From positions 1-43,266 of IMG/VR virus record IMGVR_UViG_3300028392_000113: 43,266 bases of DNA; one strand, 5' to 3'. Both the position numbers and the translations under genes were made by a program. Under the pieces are notes generated by a model that saw only the letters and a program-made list of their open reading frames with translations, searched no databases and had not been told where the DNA came from. Each line of letters starts with the position of its first letter. Position 1 is the first letter of the stretch. The stretch comes from a virus. Shown here in pieces: positions 29,021 to 36,464 of the stretch.

Positions 29021-29737
29021 TTATTGGCCTAGCCCAAATCGCATACCAGTAGCTTGCTCTATAGCAGTCATGGTTGTTTGATATTTAGGCAAATCTGCTA
29101 CAGGTAAGGCAGCGTTGGGCATTAAATATGGGGTTATTCGTTTGGTATTTTTCTCTATAATAATCTTATATAAACGAGTTGGGACGCCCAATCCATTGCC
29201 GGTCACGGGATGACCGGGGTCAAATATTCCACCTGATATGACATAATAGTCAGTATTAGGTGTATGTGCTAACCTACGCTCATATTCCTCTAGCTGATCC
29301 CATATGCCCCGATTATTATTAGAAACTTGAGGAACCATGTTACTTAAATTAAAACTTTCCGACATGATCTGATCATTTTGTGTGTTGTTGCCAGCGGGTG
29401 ACATATGCCCACGATCATGCGTTTTACTTACAGTGGCGTAGTCAGCTAGTGATGCTGAACATTGAGGCAGCACTGCTGTGTCAGGGTGAAAATTATCACG
29501 ACGTTTTGCCGGTCCCGATATTGCCGCCAATGTCAAATGCTCAAATACCGCAACAGGAGCTTTTACATCGCAACGATAGATTACAGCATAGTTCATATGG
29601 CAAATTTCTTGATCATTGGGGTGAGCTGTGTACTGCGGAGTGCCATTAACTGTAAATTGCGGACACTGATGATTAATATCAGCATGAGCAAAATTAAAGA
29701 AGTATAGACCAAATATGGTTAAAATTATTTTTTTCAT
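29021..29737 (-). CDS. Secreted DNA/RNA non-specific endonuclease
   Basis: A 238-residue protein. A signal peptide occupies residues 1-19 (MKKIILTIFGLYFFNFAHA), with cleavage expected after AHA. The catalytic motif is DRGHMSPAGN (108-117), the DRGH signature of the Serratia nuclease/NucA family, with H111 as general base. N142 and E150 in NNNRGIWDQLE sit at the spacing of the metal Asn and Glu of NucA. The mature enzyme has four or five Cys, suggesting a periplasmic or extracellular place. It degrades both strands of DNA and RNA. In a lytic phage this could clear viscous DNA after lysis, feed nucleotide salvage or destroy incoming DNA. No obvious promoter. Confidence 0.88.
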   Translation of the reverse strand: MKKIILTIFGLYFFNFAHADINHQCPQFTVNGTPQYTAHPNDQEICHMNYAVIYRCDVKAPVAVFEHLTLAAISGPAKRRDNFHPDTAVLPQCSASLADYATVSKTHDRGHMSPAGNNTQNDQIMSESFNLSNMVPQVSNNNRGIWDQLEEYERRLAHTPNTDYYVISGGIFDPGHPVTGNGLGVPTRLYKIIIEKNTKRITPYLMPNAALPVADLPKYQTTMTAIEQATGMRFGLGQ

Positions 29738-29742
29738 GTAAA

Positions 29743-30621
29743 TTACTCGGTTGTATGACGGATTTTCATTCCAGAAAATGGTGGATCACCCATTTGTTGC
29801 TTTTGATATAATGCTCGATTACTTAGTATCTCAACCCATGTGCCAGCTTTGGGATCATTTAATTTCCAAAAGTCAAATGTTATATGACTAGAAACTGGTC
29901 GACAATACAATGTATGTTCTTCGGGTATAATCATTATCTGTGCTGTTGTGCGCATTTTTTTACTTTCTGTACTGGTACGCATAACATTTAGTTGCGGATC
30001 TTCTATGTAAATCTGGCATAATCCATCAATCATTTCTTCGGGATCTTTTGCTTGATTAACTACATATTGAGCCTGAGCTAGCCTAGCTTCTGAACTGATG
30101 CGACTTAATGCCTGACTTTTATTTACACCACGCTGATATCCTGCCCAATCAAGCCATACGCCATGATTTGATCTAGCCACTGTCTGATCTTTGGGAATCT
30201 GCTTCAATTTAAATTTATACTCGCCATTCATCAAACATCCTTCGAGTAAAAAACAATTTTCACGATCTATCACCAAAGTATTACCAGTTAATTTGTACTC
30301 AGCAGCAGCACGTACCGCATCATACGCACTGCCGTTTTCTAAGGCTTTTTTAATCGCTAACCCGTGCGGAGATCTTTCTTTAGCGGATTTGCTTATTTCT
30401 TTTTCATCATTTACAACCATTAGACTAGCACTAAGTATACCTACTCCGTTACTGTTCAAACCTTCCATGTATTTCGTGACATCATCTTCGAATAACAAAC
30501 GTTCTATTCCGTTCTTTTCTTTGTGTCTGTGAAAACTAATTTCGGGAACATAATTGCGATCACGATTTTTTACAGCTACCCAGCCATGATCGTCAAAATA
30601 TTTGGCGATTACTACACACAT
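29743..30621 (-). CDS. Ntn-hydrolase-like protein (NRDE/C45-type)
   Basis: A 292-residue protein beginning MCVVIAKYFDDHGWVAVKNRD. Cys2 would become the N-terminal nucleophile after Met removal, followed by a beta strand and the NRD motif at residues 19-21; this is the start seen in penicillin acylase-like C45 and NRDE-type Ntn-hydrolases. Later blocks are GLNSNGVGILSASLMV, FLLEGCLMNG and VARSNHGVWLDW. The substrate cannot be inferred. It is located among virion genes and its ATG overlaps the TAA of the upstream gene. A role in virion maturation or host amide chemistry is possible. Confidence 0.7.
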   Translation of the reverse strand: MCVVIAKYFDDHGWVAVKNRDRNYVPEISFHRHKEKNGIERLLFEDDVTKYMEGLNSNGVGILSASLMVVNDEKEISKSAKERSPHGLAIKKALENGSAYDAVRAAAEYKLTGNTLVIDRENCFLLEGCLMNGEYKFKLKQIPKDQTVARSNHGVWLDWAGYQRGVNKSQALSRISSEARLAQAQYVVNQAKDPEEMIDGLCQIYIEDPQLNVMRTSTESKKMRTTAQIMIIPEEHTLYCRPVSSHITFDFWKLNDPKAGTWVEILSNRALYQKQQMGDPPFSGMKIRHTTE

Positions 30622-30986
30622 TATCTATATCCCTTAAATCCAGTCACTGGGCTAGTTTTATGTACATCGGGAGGTTCACGGCTACCTTGATAGGCTTGAT
30701 GTTTGACCGTGTGGCCCATCTTCTTCATTGCTCGGGTTATTTTTTCATGCTCTTCGGGCGTATAACTGGCGTATAGAGGCATATTGCTGGCCCAGCTATG
30801 TATATCTGATTTTTCTAGATCGTCCGGATGCATTCCAGTCATCATACCCAATCGGTAACTGTCGTAAAGACGATTATCATAGAAGTTATCTTTATTGCCC
30901 GATGTGACGGCACCCGGACTCACATGTTCGTAACTATGGTCTATGACAGATCTACGCCCTTCTTTGATGAATTCTCTAGCTCTCAT
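30621..30986 (-). CDS. Tandem paralogue 3 of a small virion-type protein
   Basis: A 121-residue protein beginning MRAREFIKEGRRS and ending VHKTSPVTGFKGYR. The start and end match the next two genes upstream. The middle has DSYRLGMMTGMHPDDLEKSD and YTPEEHEKITRAMKKMGH. The sequence FIKE|G fits the (L/I)xE cleavage pattern of T4 prohead protease, so the leader may target the protein into the prohead; this is inference. The ATG overlaps the stop of the preceding paralogue by 4 bp. Confidence 0.6.
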   Translation of the reverse strand: MRAREFIKEGRRSVIDHSYEHVSPGAVTSGNKDNFYDNRLYDSYRLGMMTGMHPDDLEKSDIHSWASNMPLYASYTPEEHEKITRAMKKMGHTVKHQAYQGSREPPDVHKTSPVTGFKGYR

Positions 30987-31375
30987 CTAGCATAACCTTT
31001 AAATGCTATGACTGGACTAGTCTTATCTACGTCAGGCATCTCTTCGCTGGCTAGTGAGCCAATTTGTACGGCATCACTTGGAGGCATGCCCATCGCTTTA
31101 AGCGCATCATGTATATAATCTATAACATGCGGATCATAGCTAACAACAATTTCATTTTCGCCGAATACAGACTCTTTGCCGTCAAAAGGTGGAACTCCGT
31201 CCATAGCTCTTTGTTTGGCACCTTTGGCTCCGGCTATGGCCACTCCAAATCTGTATTGCAGATATGGATCTTGATTTTTCAAAGCAGGGATTTTGTATGC
31301 TCCTGGTAGAGATCTGCCAACATCTTGTGTGATCGATCCAGTTCTGCCTTCAGTGACAAACTCACTAGCTCTCAT
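30983..31375 (-). CDS. Tandem paralogue 2 of a small virion-type protein
   Basis: A 130-residue protein beginning MRASEFVTEGRTG and ending VDKTSPVIAFKGYAR. The internal block QYRFGVAIAGAKGAK corresponds to YRLGMMTGM and MNRMGMAMAMADGKSK in the sisters. It is the most divergent in the middle. Likely arose by tandem duplication; three copies with conserved ends and variable middles suggest a packaged or capsid-bound family. Confidence 0.6.
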   Translation of the reverse strand: MRASEFVTEGRTGSITQDVGRSLPGAYKIPALKNQDPYLQYRFGVAIAGAKGAKQRAMDGVPPFDGKESVFGENEIVVSYDPHVIDYIHDALKAMGMPPSDAVQIGSLASEEMPDVDKTSPVIAFKGYAR

Positions 31376-31746
31376 CTGCCATAGCCTTTGAAGGCAGTCA
31401 CTGGACTGACTTTATGTACACTGTCAGATTCTAAACTGCGATGATCTGACACAGGATGTTTATGGGTGGTGGGTAAGGTAGCAAGGGCTTGATATACCAT
31501 GTTATGTTCTTCTTCAGTATAGGGATGGATAGTGTTATACTTTTCAGCCCAACTTGAAGTGTCCATCTCAACAGGTTTTTTGCTTTTACCGTCAGCCATG
31601 GCCATAGCCATACCCATGCGATTCATGTGATATAGTCTGTCAACTGTATTAGGATCGCGCGCCAAATGTGCGCCAGGCATGGCTTTGGCATGGTCCTTTC
31701 GTATTTTAACTGTAACTTCTTCAGTTACAAATTCTGTGGCTCGCAC
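31372..31746 (-). CDS. Tandem paralogue 1 of a small virion-type protein
   Basis: A 124-residue protein beginning MRATEFVTEEVTV and ending VHKVSPVTAFKGYGR. It shares YTEEEHNMVYQALATLP with the YTPEEHEKITRAMKKMG block of paralogue 3, so copies 1 and 3 are closest. First in the three-gene overlapping row, 2 bp after the stop of the structural gene at 31749. Confidence 0.6.
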   Translation of the reverse strand: MRATEFVTEEVTVKIRKDHAKAMPGAHLARDPNTVDRLYHMNRMGMAMAMADGKSKKPVEMDTSSWAEKYNTIHPYTEEEHNMVYQALATLPTTHKHPVSDHRSLESDSVHKVSPVTAFKGYGR

Positions 31747-31748
31747 AA

Positions 31749-32237
31749 TTATGCTTGTCCAAATACACTTGACTGTGCCGAACTAGCTGTTCCAATTTCT
31801 CTTGCTGTAAAATTATTACCTGTTATCGTCAGATAATTGCCCGCACCAACAAATATCTGTTGGCGGCTATTGGCAGCTATCTGTACAGCACTTGAGTAAA
31901 TATTTCCCGGGTTACCTGCATAGAGTTTAAATGTTCCTGATGTATTTCCCGTAGCATTAGCACTCAAAGTTAAAGTTGATCCCACTGAAAATCCAGTAAC
32001 CGTAGTATTAGCAGGAATATTAGTTCCTATAATAACGGAATTTACCAAACTAGCTCTAGCAGCAGTTGTAGTCAATATATTACTAGAATTTGTTGTAGAG
32101 CCACCAATAGTTAAAGGCTGTGTAGTTGACAATTGATACACATTATATGTAACGGCAGAACTGCCCGTTACAACTTCTGCCTTATCAGTGTACCATACAA
32201 TATTACCTGCGCTTGTTACTACATTAGCCTGACTCAT
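31749..32237 (-). CDS. Probable beta-rich virion surface protein
   Basis: A 162-residue protein rich in Thr, Ser, Ala and Asn with few charges, beginning MSQANVVTSAGNIVWYTDKA. Strand-turn patterns such as TVTGFSVGSTLTLSANATGN resemble fibre, head-decoration or Ig-like surface proteins. AAAAGGG ribosome site. It sits between the large structural gene and the tandem paralogues. No named family. Confidence 0.6.
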   Translation of the reverse strand: MSQANVVTSAGNIVWYTDKAEVVTGSSAVTYNVYQLSTTQPLTIGGSTTNSSNILTTTAARASLVNSVIIGTNIPANTTVTGFSVGSTLTLSANATGNTSGTFKLYAGNPGNIYSSAVQIAANSRQQIFVGAGNYLTITGNNFTAREIGTASSAQSSVFGQA

Positions 32238-32253
32238 AATAATTCTATCCCTT

Positions 32254-34485
32254 TTAAGTTCTGTCTGCTATTGCTTTATACAAATCAAATAAGCTGCGCT
32301 CTTCTGAAACTTGTACTGCTGTCACGGGAACCGTTGTTTGTCCATCACCAGCTACTGTACGCTTAGGCTTATTCAATCCACCGCTATACTGTAATGAATC
32401 ATCTGAAAATTCATTATTTGTAGGCCAATCAGGTTCATTCATACTAACCGTGACATCCGCCTCATTAGTTAATTCATCTCCGCCTACCGCCCCAACTGCG
32501 GCACCAAGCGGGCCTCCTAAGGCAGCTCCTAAGGCAGCTCCGCCCAATGTTCCCAATGTACCTTCATCGCATTGGCATAACCGATGTCCACAATCGCTAC
32601 AAATTTCTTCTTGTTCATAATCTTGAGACATATCAGTTCTATGAACGTCAATTCCGGCATTCTTCAAGAGATCTTTCAGCATGTCAGCTTCTGCGCCTGA
32701 GGCATTTATAGTGATGTGACTTGCTTCCTCGCCTTCATCAGTAAAACGCTTACTCATGTCAATATCAAAAGATTCACTGATCATATCTTCAACTTGACGA
32801 TTGATACTGTCATAAATGCCTTTTCCAACTGTTGCTGATGATTTACCAGACTTCACTGCGGTAGGTGCTACAGACCCTGCTGTAATTGTTTCTTTTACTT
32901 TTTTAGCTTTTTTCTTGTCATCGTACTCGATGTCTTTGGCTACATGCTTACCAGCACGTTCAGCTTTATCATCTTCGCTGTCACGCTTCTTGCCGTGTAT
33001 TGCATCTTTGACTTTTTCATCATACTCAATATCTTTAGCAACACGTTTACCAGCACGTTCGGCTTTGTCATCTTTCTTGACATCTTCTTTAGTAGATTTC
33101 TCAGGATGCATGCCATAATAAGCACCTAGTGCTTGCGTTTTACGTTCTGCTTTGCTTTTTCCAGCAAATTTAGGATTTTTACTTTTTTCAAAGTCACTAA
33201 TGATTTCGCCAGCGGTAGACTTTTTAGTGATCTTTTCATCTAATTCAGATGTAACACCTTCTCTGCCAGTCATACGCTCAACACTACGCTCCATAGCACT
33301 TTCAAGATAATCTCTCACAGTCTTTAAGTAATCATTAGCGATAGTGATCTTACTTTTTACCCATTCTGGTACTTCTTCATCAGCACGAACAATACTTTCT
33401 AATGCGCGAGCTGCCCGACGAATAGTATGAATTTGATTCTTAGTCATATCATCATCTTCAGCTAATTTACTTTTGCGGACATAAACAGGCTTTGCTGACT
33501 CGTACATTTCACATTCTTCGACATCTTTACCCTGACGTTTTTCAGCACGTTTTTGAGCATCTATCAACCACTGTGGCTTGCCATGTGGACCATCTTCTTC
33601 AAACTCAATACCAGCATGTGCTGGGTTTTTGCCATTAACAGCTACCATATGAGCATTTTCTCGTTGAGCTTTACGCTTGAGATATTCCATCATCTGCTGG
33701 TCTTCATCCATTTGACCCCCAGCATTTTCCCAGAATTCTTTGACCCATGCTTCATTGCCGTATTTTTCACAAAACTGTTGTAGGCTCATACGCTCAGCAT
33801 CTGCCATCATCTGATGCTTCATAGAGCTTTCTAAAGTCATAGGAATAGCTTCATCTAACTCATCCATCGCTGCATCGTCAGCATGGTTAAAAGTTACTGG
33901 TCTAACACTGGCAGCAGGATGCTTTGGCTTTGAATCAAAGTCAAAATCGTAGTCAAATTCACGTTCAGCGTCTTTTTCAGCTTGGCGATCACGCAATGCC
34001 TGAAGTTTAATAGGATTGGTTTTGATTTTCCCTAATTTCTTTGGCAATTCAAAATCTAATTCTTCGCTGTCATCGGTAACATCAAAACTCTCTTCAACAT
34101 CTTTCTTCCAGCCACTTTTAGCACGAATAGCAAAATTTAACTCTTGCTGCTTGGTATACTCAGGTGTGCCTTTCTTATGTGGTCCAGACTTATGTAAGTT
34201 AGCCAATTGTTTTTCTAAATCAGCTTTAGTTTTACCAGCAAACATTCCTTTCTTAGCAGGATTAAGTTTTGTGTCACCTCCCCATTTTTCTTCAAGTGAT
34301 CCTGATCCGCTGAAATTTGCCCCGCCTGTACCATCTTCCCATAATTTTTTAAAGTCTTGAGCTAGTGTAGTCTCGAGAGCTTCACGCACTGGTGTTTTTT
34401 TAGCAACTTGTTTAGTTTCTTCAAGTTTTGCTGCTTCTTTACCAATATTGTTTAATTTGGCATTAAGGTCGTAAAAAAATGTCAT
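32254..34485 (-). CDS. Large charged virion protein with zinc site and internal repeat
   Basis: 743 residues from the ATG at 34485 (MTFFYDLNAKLNNIGKEA), with AAGGAT 7 nt upstream; an upstream in-frame GTG is unlikely. It is very rich in Lys, Glu and Asp. A 33-residue period repeats DDKAERAGKRVAKDIEYD and DDKAERAGKHVAKDIEYD. Near the C-terminus CSDCGHRLCQC could bind zinc, followed by a Gly/Ala hydrophobic stretch (GGAALGAALGGPLGAAVGAV) that might insert in a membrane or pack tightly. The latter resembles the segment in the 766-residue protein. Probably an internal head protein; the function is unknown. Confidence 0.6.
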   Translation of the reverse strand: MTFFYDLNAKLNNIGKEAAKLEETKQVAKKTPVREALETTLAQDFKKLWEDGTGGANFSGSGSLEEKWGGDTKLNPAKKGMFAGKTKADLEKQLANLHKSGPHKKGTPEYTKQQELNFAIRAKSGWKKDVEESFDVTDDSEELDFELPKKLGKIKTNPIKLQALRDRQAEKDAEREFDYDFDFDSKPKHPAASVRPVTFNHADDAAMDELDEAIPMTLESSMKHQMMADAERMSLQQFCEKYGNEAWVKEFWENAGGQMDEDQQMMEYLKRKAQRENAHMVAVNGKNPAHAGIEFEEDGPHGKPQWLIDAQKRAEKRQGKDVEECEMYESAKPVYVRKSKLAEDDDMTKNQIHTIRRAARALESIVRADEEVPEWVKSKITIANDYLKTVRDYLESAMERSVERMTGREGVTSELDEKITKKSTAGEIISDFEKSKNPKFAGKSKAERKTQALGAYYGMHPEKSTKEDVKKDDKAERAGKRVAKDIEYDEKVKDAIHGKKRDSEDDKAERAGKHVAKDIEYDDKKKAKKVKETITAGSVAPTAVKSGKSSATVGKGIYDSINRQVEDMISESFDIDMSKRFTDEGEEASHITINASGAEADMLKDLLKNAGIDVHRTDMSQDYEQEEICSDCGHRLCQCDEGTLGTLGGAALGAALGGPLGAAVGAVGGDELTNEADVTVSMNEPDWPTNNEFSDDSLQYSGGLNKPKRTVAGDGQTTVPVTAVQVSEERSLFDLYKAIADRT
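32918..33072. repeat. Two 56-bp near-identical direct repeats, 99-bp period
   Basis: Copies at 32918-32973 and 33017-33072 encode the DDKAERAGK.VAKDIEYD motif twice within the large virion gene. The period is 33 codons, so copy number could change without a frameshift. Confidence 0.75.
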
Positions 34486-34489
34486 TATA

Positions 34490-35101
34490 TCATCCTTGTG
34501 GCTGGGCACCCGTCGCTGGGCGACGTGGACGCTTTTCAGCGTGGGTCATGGGGCTATCTTTGCCCATAGGTAGATCGTTAGTGGTTTTGGCCTTGGGTGG
34601 GCTGCCACCTGCGATCTTAAAACTACTGCGATATGCGTTCTTTAAAACAGCATGCTCGTAAGGATCAGCACTATAATCCTTGCTTAATTCTTTCTGAAGT
34701 TTATCAGGAGCAGGATAGTCAGTATCAGTCAATAAATCTTTATTTTCTGTCTCAACTTTATGTTTTTCTATATCCATGACATCATCAAAGTAAGCATTTT
34801 GCATAATAATCTTGTTAGGATCTAAGCCCAACAACTGTGCCATCTGTTTGATCTGTGGTTCGATAGCAGGATAGCGGAATACTACGTCAAAGTGATTAAC
34901 CTTTTCATTTTCAAACGCTGGAAAATCTGCTGGTTTCACTTGTATTGGTGTTGATTTTACTGCTGCTATAGATACTGGATCAAACTGTGCGAGTTTATCT
35001 TTGAGTCTGTCGTAAAACTCTGCTGGCAAATCACCTACTATCTTGATGCGATAATTGTAGGTTCTTTGGCTTTCCGTGAGATAGTCTCTGAAATTCTTCA
35101 T
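34490..35101 (-). CDS. Conserved T4-like virion protein
   Basis: A 203-residue protein beginning MKNFRDYLTESQRTYNYRIK. YLTE|S fits the prohead-protease cleavage pattern. A ferredoxin-like alpha/beta domain follows (YRIKIVGDLPAEFYDRLKDK and VNHFDVVFRYP). The C-terminus is disordered and Pro-rich (PRRPATGAQPQG). Proteins of this type occur beside terminase and tail genes of cyanophage-like T4 phages and are virion-associated; the exact role is unknown. Late box CATAAATA at 35119-35126 and an AGGAAAA ribosome site. Confidence 0.65.
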   Translation of the reverse strand: MKNFRDYLTESQRTYNYRIKIVGDLPAEFYDRLKDKLAQFDPVSIAAVKSTPIQVKPADFPAFENEKVNHFDVVFRYPAIEPQIKQMAQLLGLDPNKIIMQNAYFDDVMDIEKHKVETENKDLLTDTDYPAPDKLQKELSKDYSADPYEHAVLKNAYRSSFKIAGGSPPKAKTTNDLPMGKDSPMTHAEKRPRRPATGAQPQG

Positions 35102-35118
35102 ATTATTTTCCTATATTA

Positions 35119-35126
35119 TATTTATG
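35119..35126 (-). promoter_or_regulatory. T4-type late promoter box
   Basis: Minus-strand CATAAATA, 17 bp before the ATG at 35101 and directly after the stop of the small terminase gene. Confidence 0.5.
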
Positions 35127-35627
35127 TTAATTGTCTTTTTGTTGCTTGGCGCTGAGTATTCGATCTAATAGATCGTTACGTGTTAATATCTGCCCTTCGG
35201 CAGTCTGCATATTACTTGTAGAATCCTCGCCACGATTTTTAGCAGCATCTTGATCTAGCTTTAATTTTTTAAGCTGTAGATCAATAACTTTTAATTTTTT
35301 ATTCAATTTGGTTGTTTTTGCTGTGAGAGCATGGCCTAACATAGTACTGGCTACAGCAAAAAGCTCTCCGGAAAATCTGCTATCTACATTAAATCCCAGA
35401 TCAGTAAGATCTTGAAAGCTCTGTTTGGCCAGATCTGCTATCTCATCCAATTCTCTATCGCTAGTTTCTAGATCTCGTACACCAGGTAATGCCTCATCGA
35501 TTTTATCTATGGTAGCATCGATGGTCATTATCGCTGTTTGAGTTTCTTCTCGAGTCAAATCTTGAGATACGCTAGCAGGGGATTCTAATTTGTCAAACCC
35601 AAAAATCTCTTCTAATTTAGTCGTCAT
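35127..35627 (-). CDS. 16: Small terminase subunit gp16-like
   Basis: A 166-residue, mostly helical acidic protein. The central segment from LFAVASTMLGHALTAKTTKL to LQLKKLKLD matches the coiled-coil core of gp16 proteins in marine T4-like phages, and the N-terminus (LEEIFGFDK) resembles the peptide thought to contact the large subunit. It recognises DNA and regulates gp17. T4 gp16 has 164 residues. A late-type box GGTAAATA ends 4 bp before the ATG. It lies near gp4 and tail genes, far from gp17. Confidence 0.7.
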   Translation of the reverse strand: MTTKLEEIFGFDKLESPASVSQDLTREETQTAIMTIDATIDKIDEALPGVRDLETSDRELDEIADLAKQSFQDLTDLGFNVDSRFSGELFAVASTMLGHALTAKTTKLNKKLKVIDLQLKKLKLDQDAAKNRGEDSTSNMQTAEGQILTRNDLLDRILSAKQQKDN

Positions 35628-35631
35628 ATGG

Positions 35632-35639
35632 TATTTACC
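35632..35639 (-). promoter_or_regulatory. Late-type box, 4 bp from gp16 ATG
   Basis: Minus-strand GGTAAATA then CCAT and ATG. A weaker match than at the terminase, but with the same close spacing. Confidence 0.35.
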
Positions 35640-35655
35640 ATATTTTATTCAACGA

Positions 35656-36093
35656 CTACTTCTTTCTGCCGCCCTGATGAAAGATCTGATCTTCAGTCAA
35701 TACTCTAAAAAATAGACCATATTGTTTGGCCCATTTTTGCGCCTGATCCCACTTGGCATAATTGATAGCTATAGCAGCTTTATCATTATTGCTGGTCTTA
35801 CTCTCTAGCACACTTTGTTTTTTAGGCTTTATTTCTATCAATTCAGCACGTACTGTATCTTTTGGTCCTCGATAAGTTACAATGAAATCAGGAACATACA
35901 CTGTCATTTTGCCGGTCAAAGGATGACGATAAGGTATTTTAACCGGCTCGCTGGCCCACTGTAAAATATTATCGTTATTGTCACAAAACATCATAAACGA
36001 CATTTCCCACGAACTACGATAGTAAGGAGTACCCGCACCAGCATACTTGTGAGTGTTTTTTACTTTGTATTCGCCGCGATGGAATTTATTCAT
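35656..36093 (-). CDS. 4: Head completion protein gp4 (nuclease-fold)
   Basis: A 145-residue protein beginning MNKFHRGEYKVKNTHKYAG. Conserved blocks are YYRSSWEMSFMMFCDNN, ILQWASEPVKIPYRHPLTGK, YVPDFIVTY and AELIEIKPKKQ. PDF and EIKPKK are the catalytic acid and E-x-K of a PD-(D/E)XK nuclease fold, as in T4 gp4, which acts in head completion after packaging. Size matches T4 gp4 (~150). High confidence from full-length block agreement. Confidence 0.88.
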   Translation of the reverse strand: MNKFHRGEYKVKNTHKYAGAGTPYYRSSWEMSFMMFCDNNDNILQWASEPVKIPYRHPLTGKMTVYVPDFIVTYRGPKDTVRAELIEIKPKKQSVLESKTSNNDKAAIAINYAKWDQAQKWAKQYGLFFRVLTEDQIFHQGGRKK

Positions 36094-36095
36094 GA

Positions 36096-36455
36096 TTATT
36101 GTTTAACATTCCTGGCTACATAATAGTTTGGGGTAACAGGCACTTGTATACCCATCATCGTACTAGGGCTTTGCAATGTATTTAAATAATAAGCAAAATT
36201 TAATGTGACCTGCGGGGCTGTCAATCCCTTCATCGACTCTAACAATGTCATAGCAGGAATATTAGACAAACTAGCTATACGAAACAAAGTGACTGTAAAA
36301 TTGCCAGCTTGAGCAGGGGTATTAAATACCAATCGAAAATAACTATGAACTACATCATACTCGGTGGCGCTGACATTCTGTTGATAATTATAAAATCTAT
36401 CAAATATCTGAACCGTAGAATCTATAGAGGGATTTAGAGCATTAACAGTACTCAC
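36096..36455 (-). CDS. Conserved T4-like virion protein
   Basis: A 119-residue protein starting at GTG 36455, 6 nt after AAGGA; the neighbouring ATG is out of frame. Blocks are VQIFDRFYNYQQNVSATEYD, FTVTLFRIASLSNIPAMTLL and FAYYLNTLQSPSTMMG. It resembles a small conserved structural protein next to tail genes in T4-like marine phages. Its role is unknown. Confidence 0.65.
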   Translation of the reverse strand: MSTVNALNPSIDSTVQIFDRFYNYQQNVSATEYDVVHSYFRLVFNTPAQAGNFTVTLFRIASLSNIPAMTLLESMKGLTAPQVTLNFAYYLNTLQSPSTMMGIQVPVTPNYYVARNVKQ

Positions 36456-36464
36456 ATCGTATCC

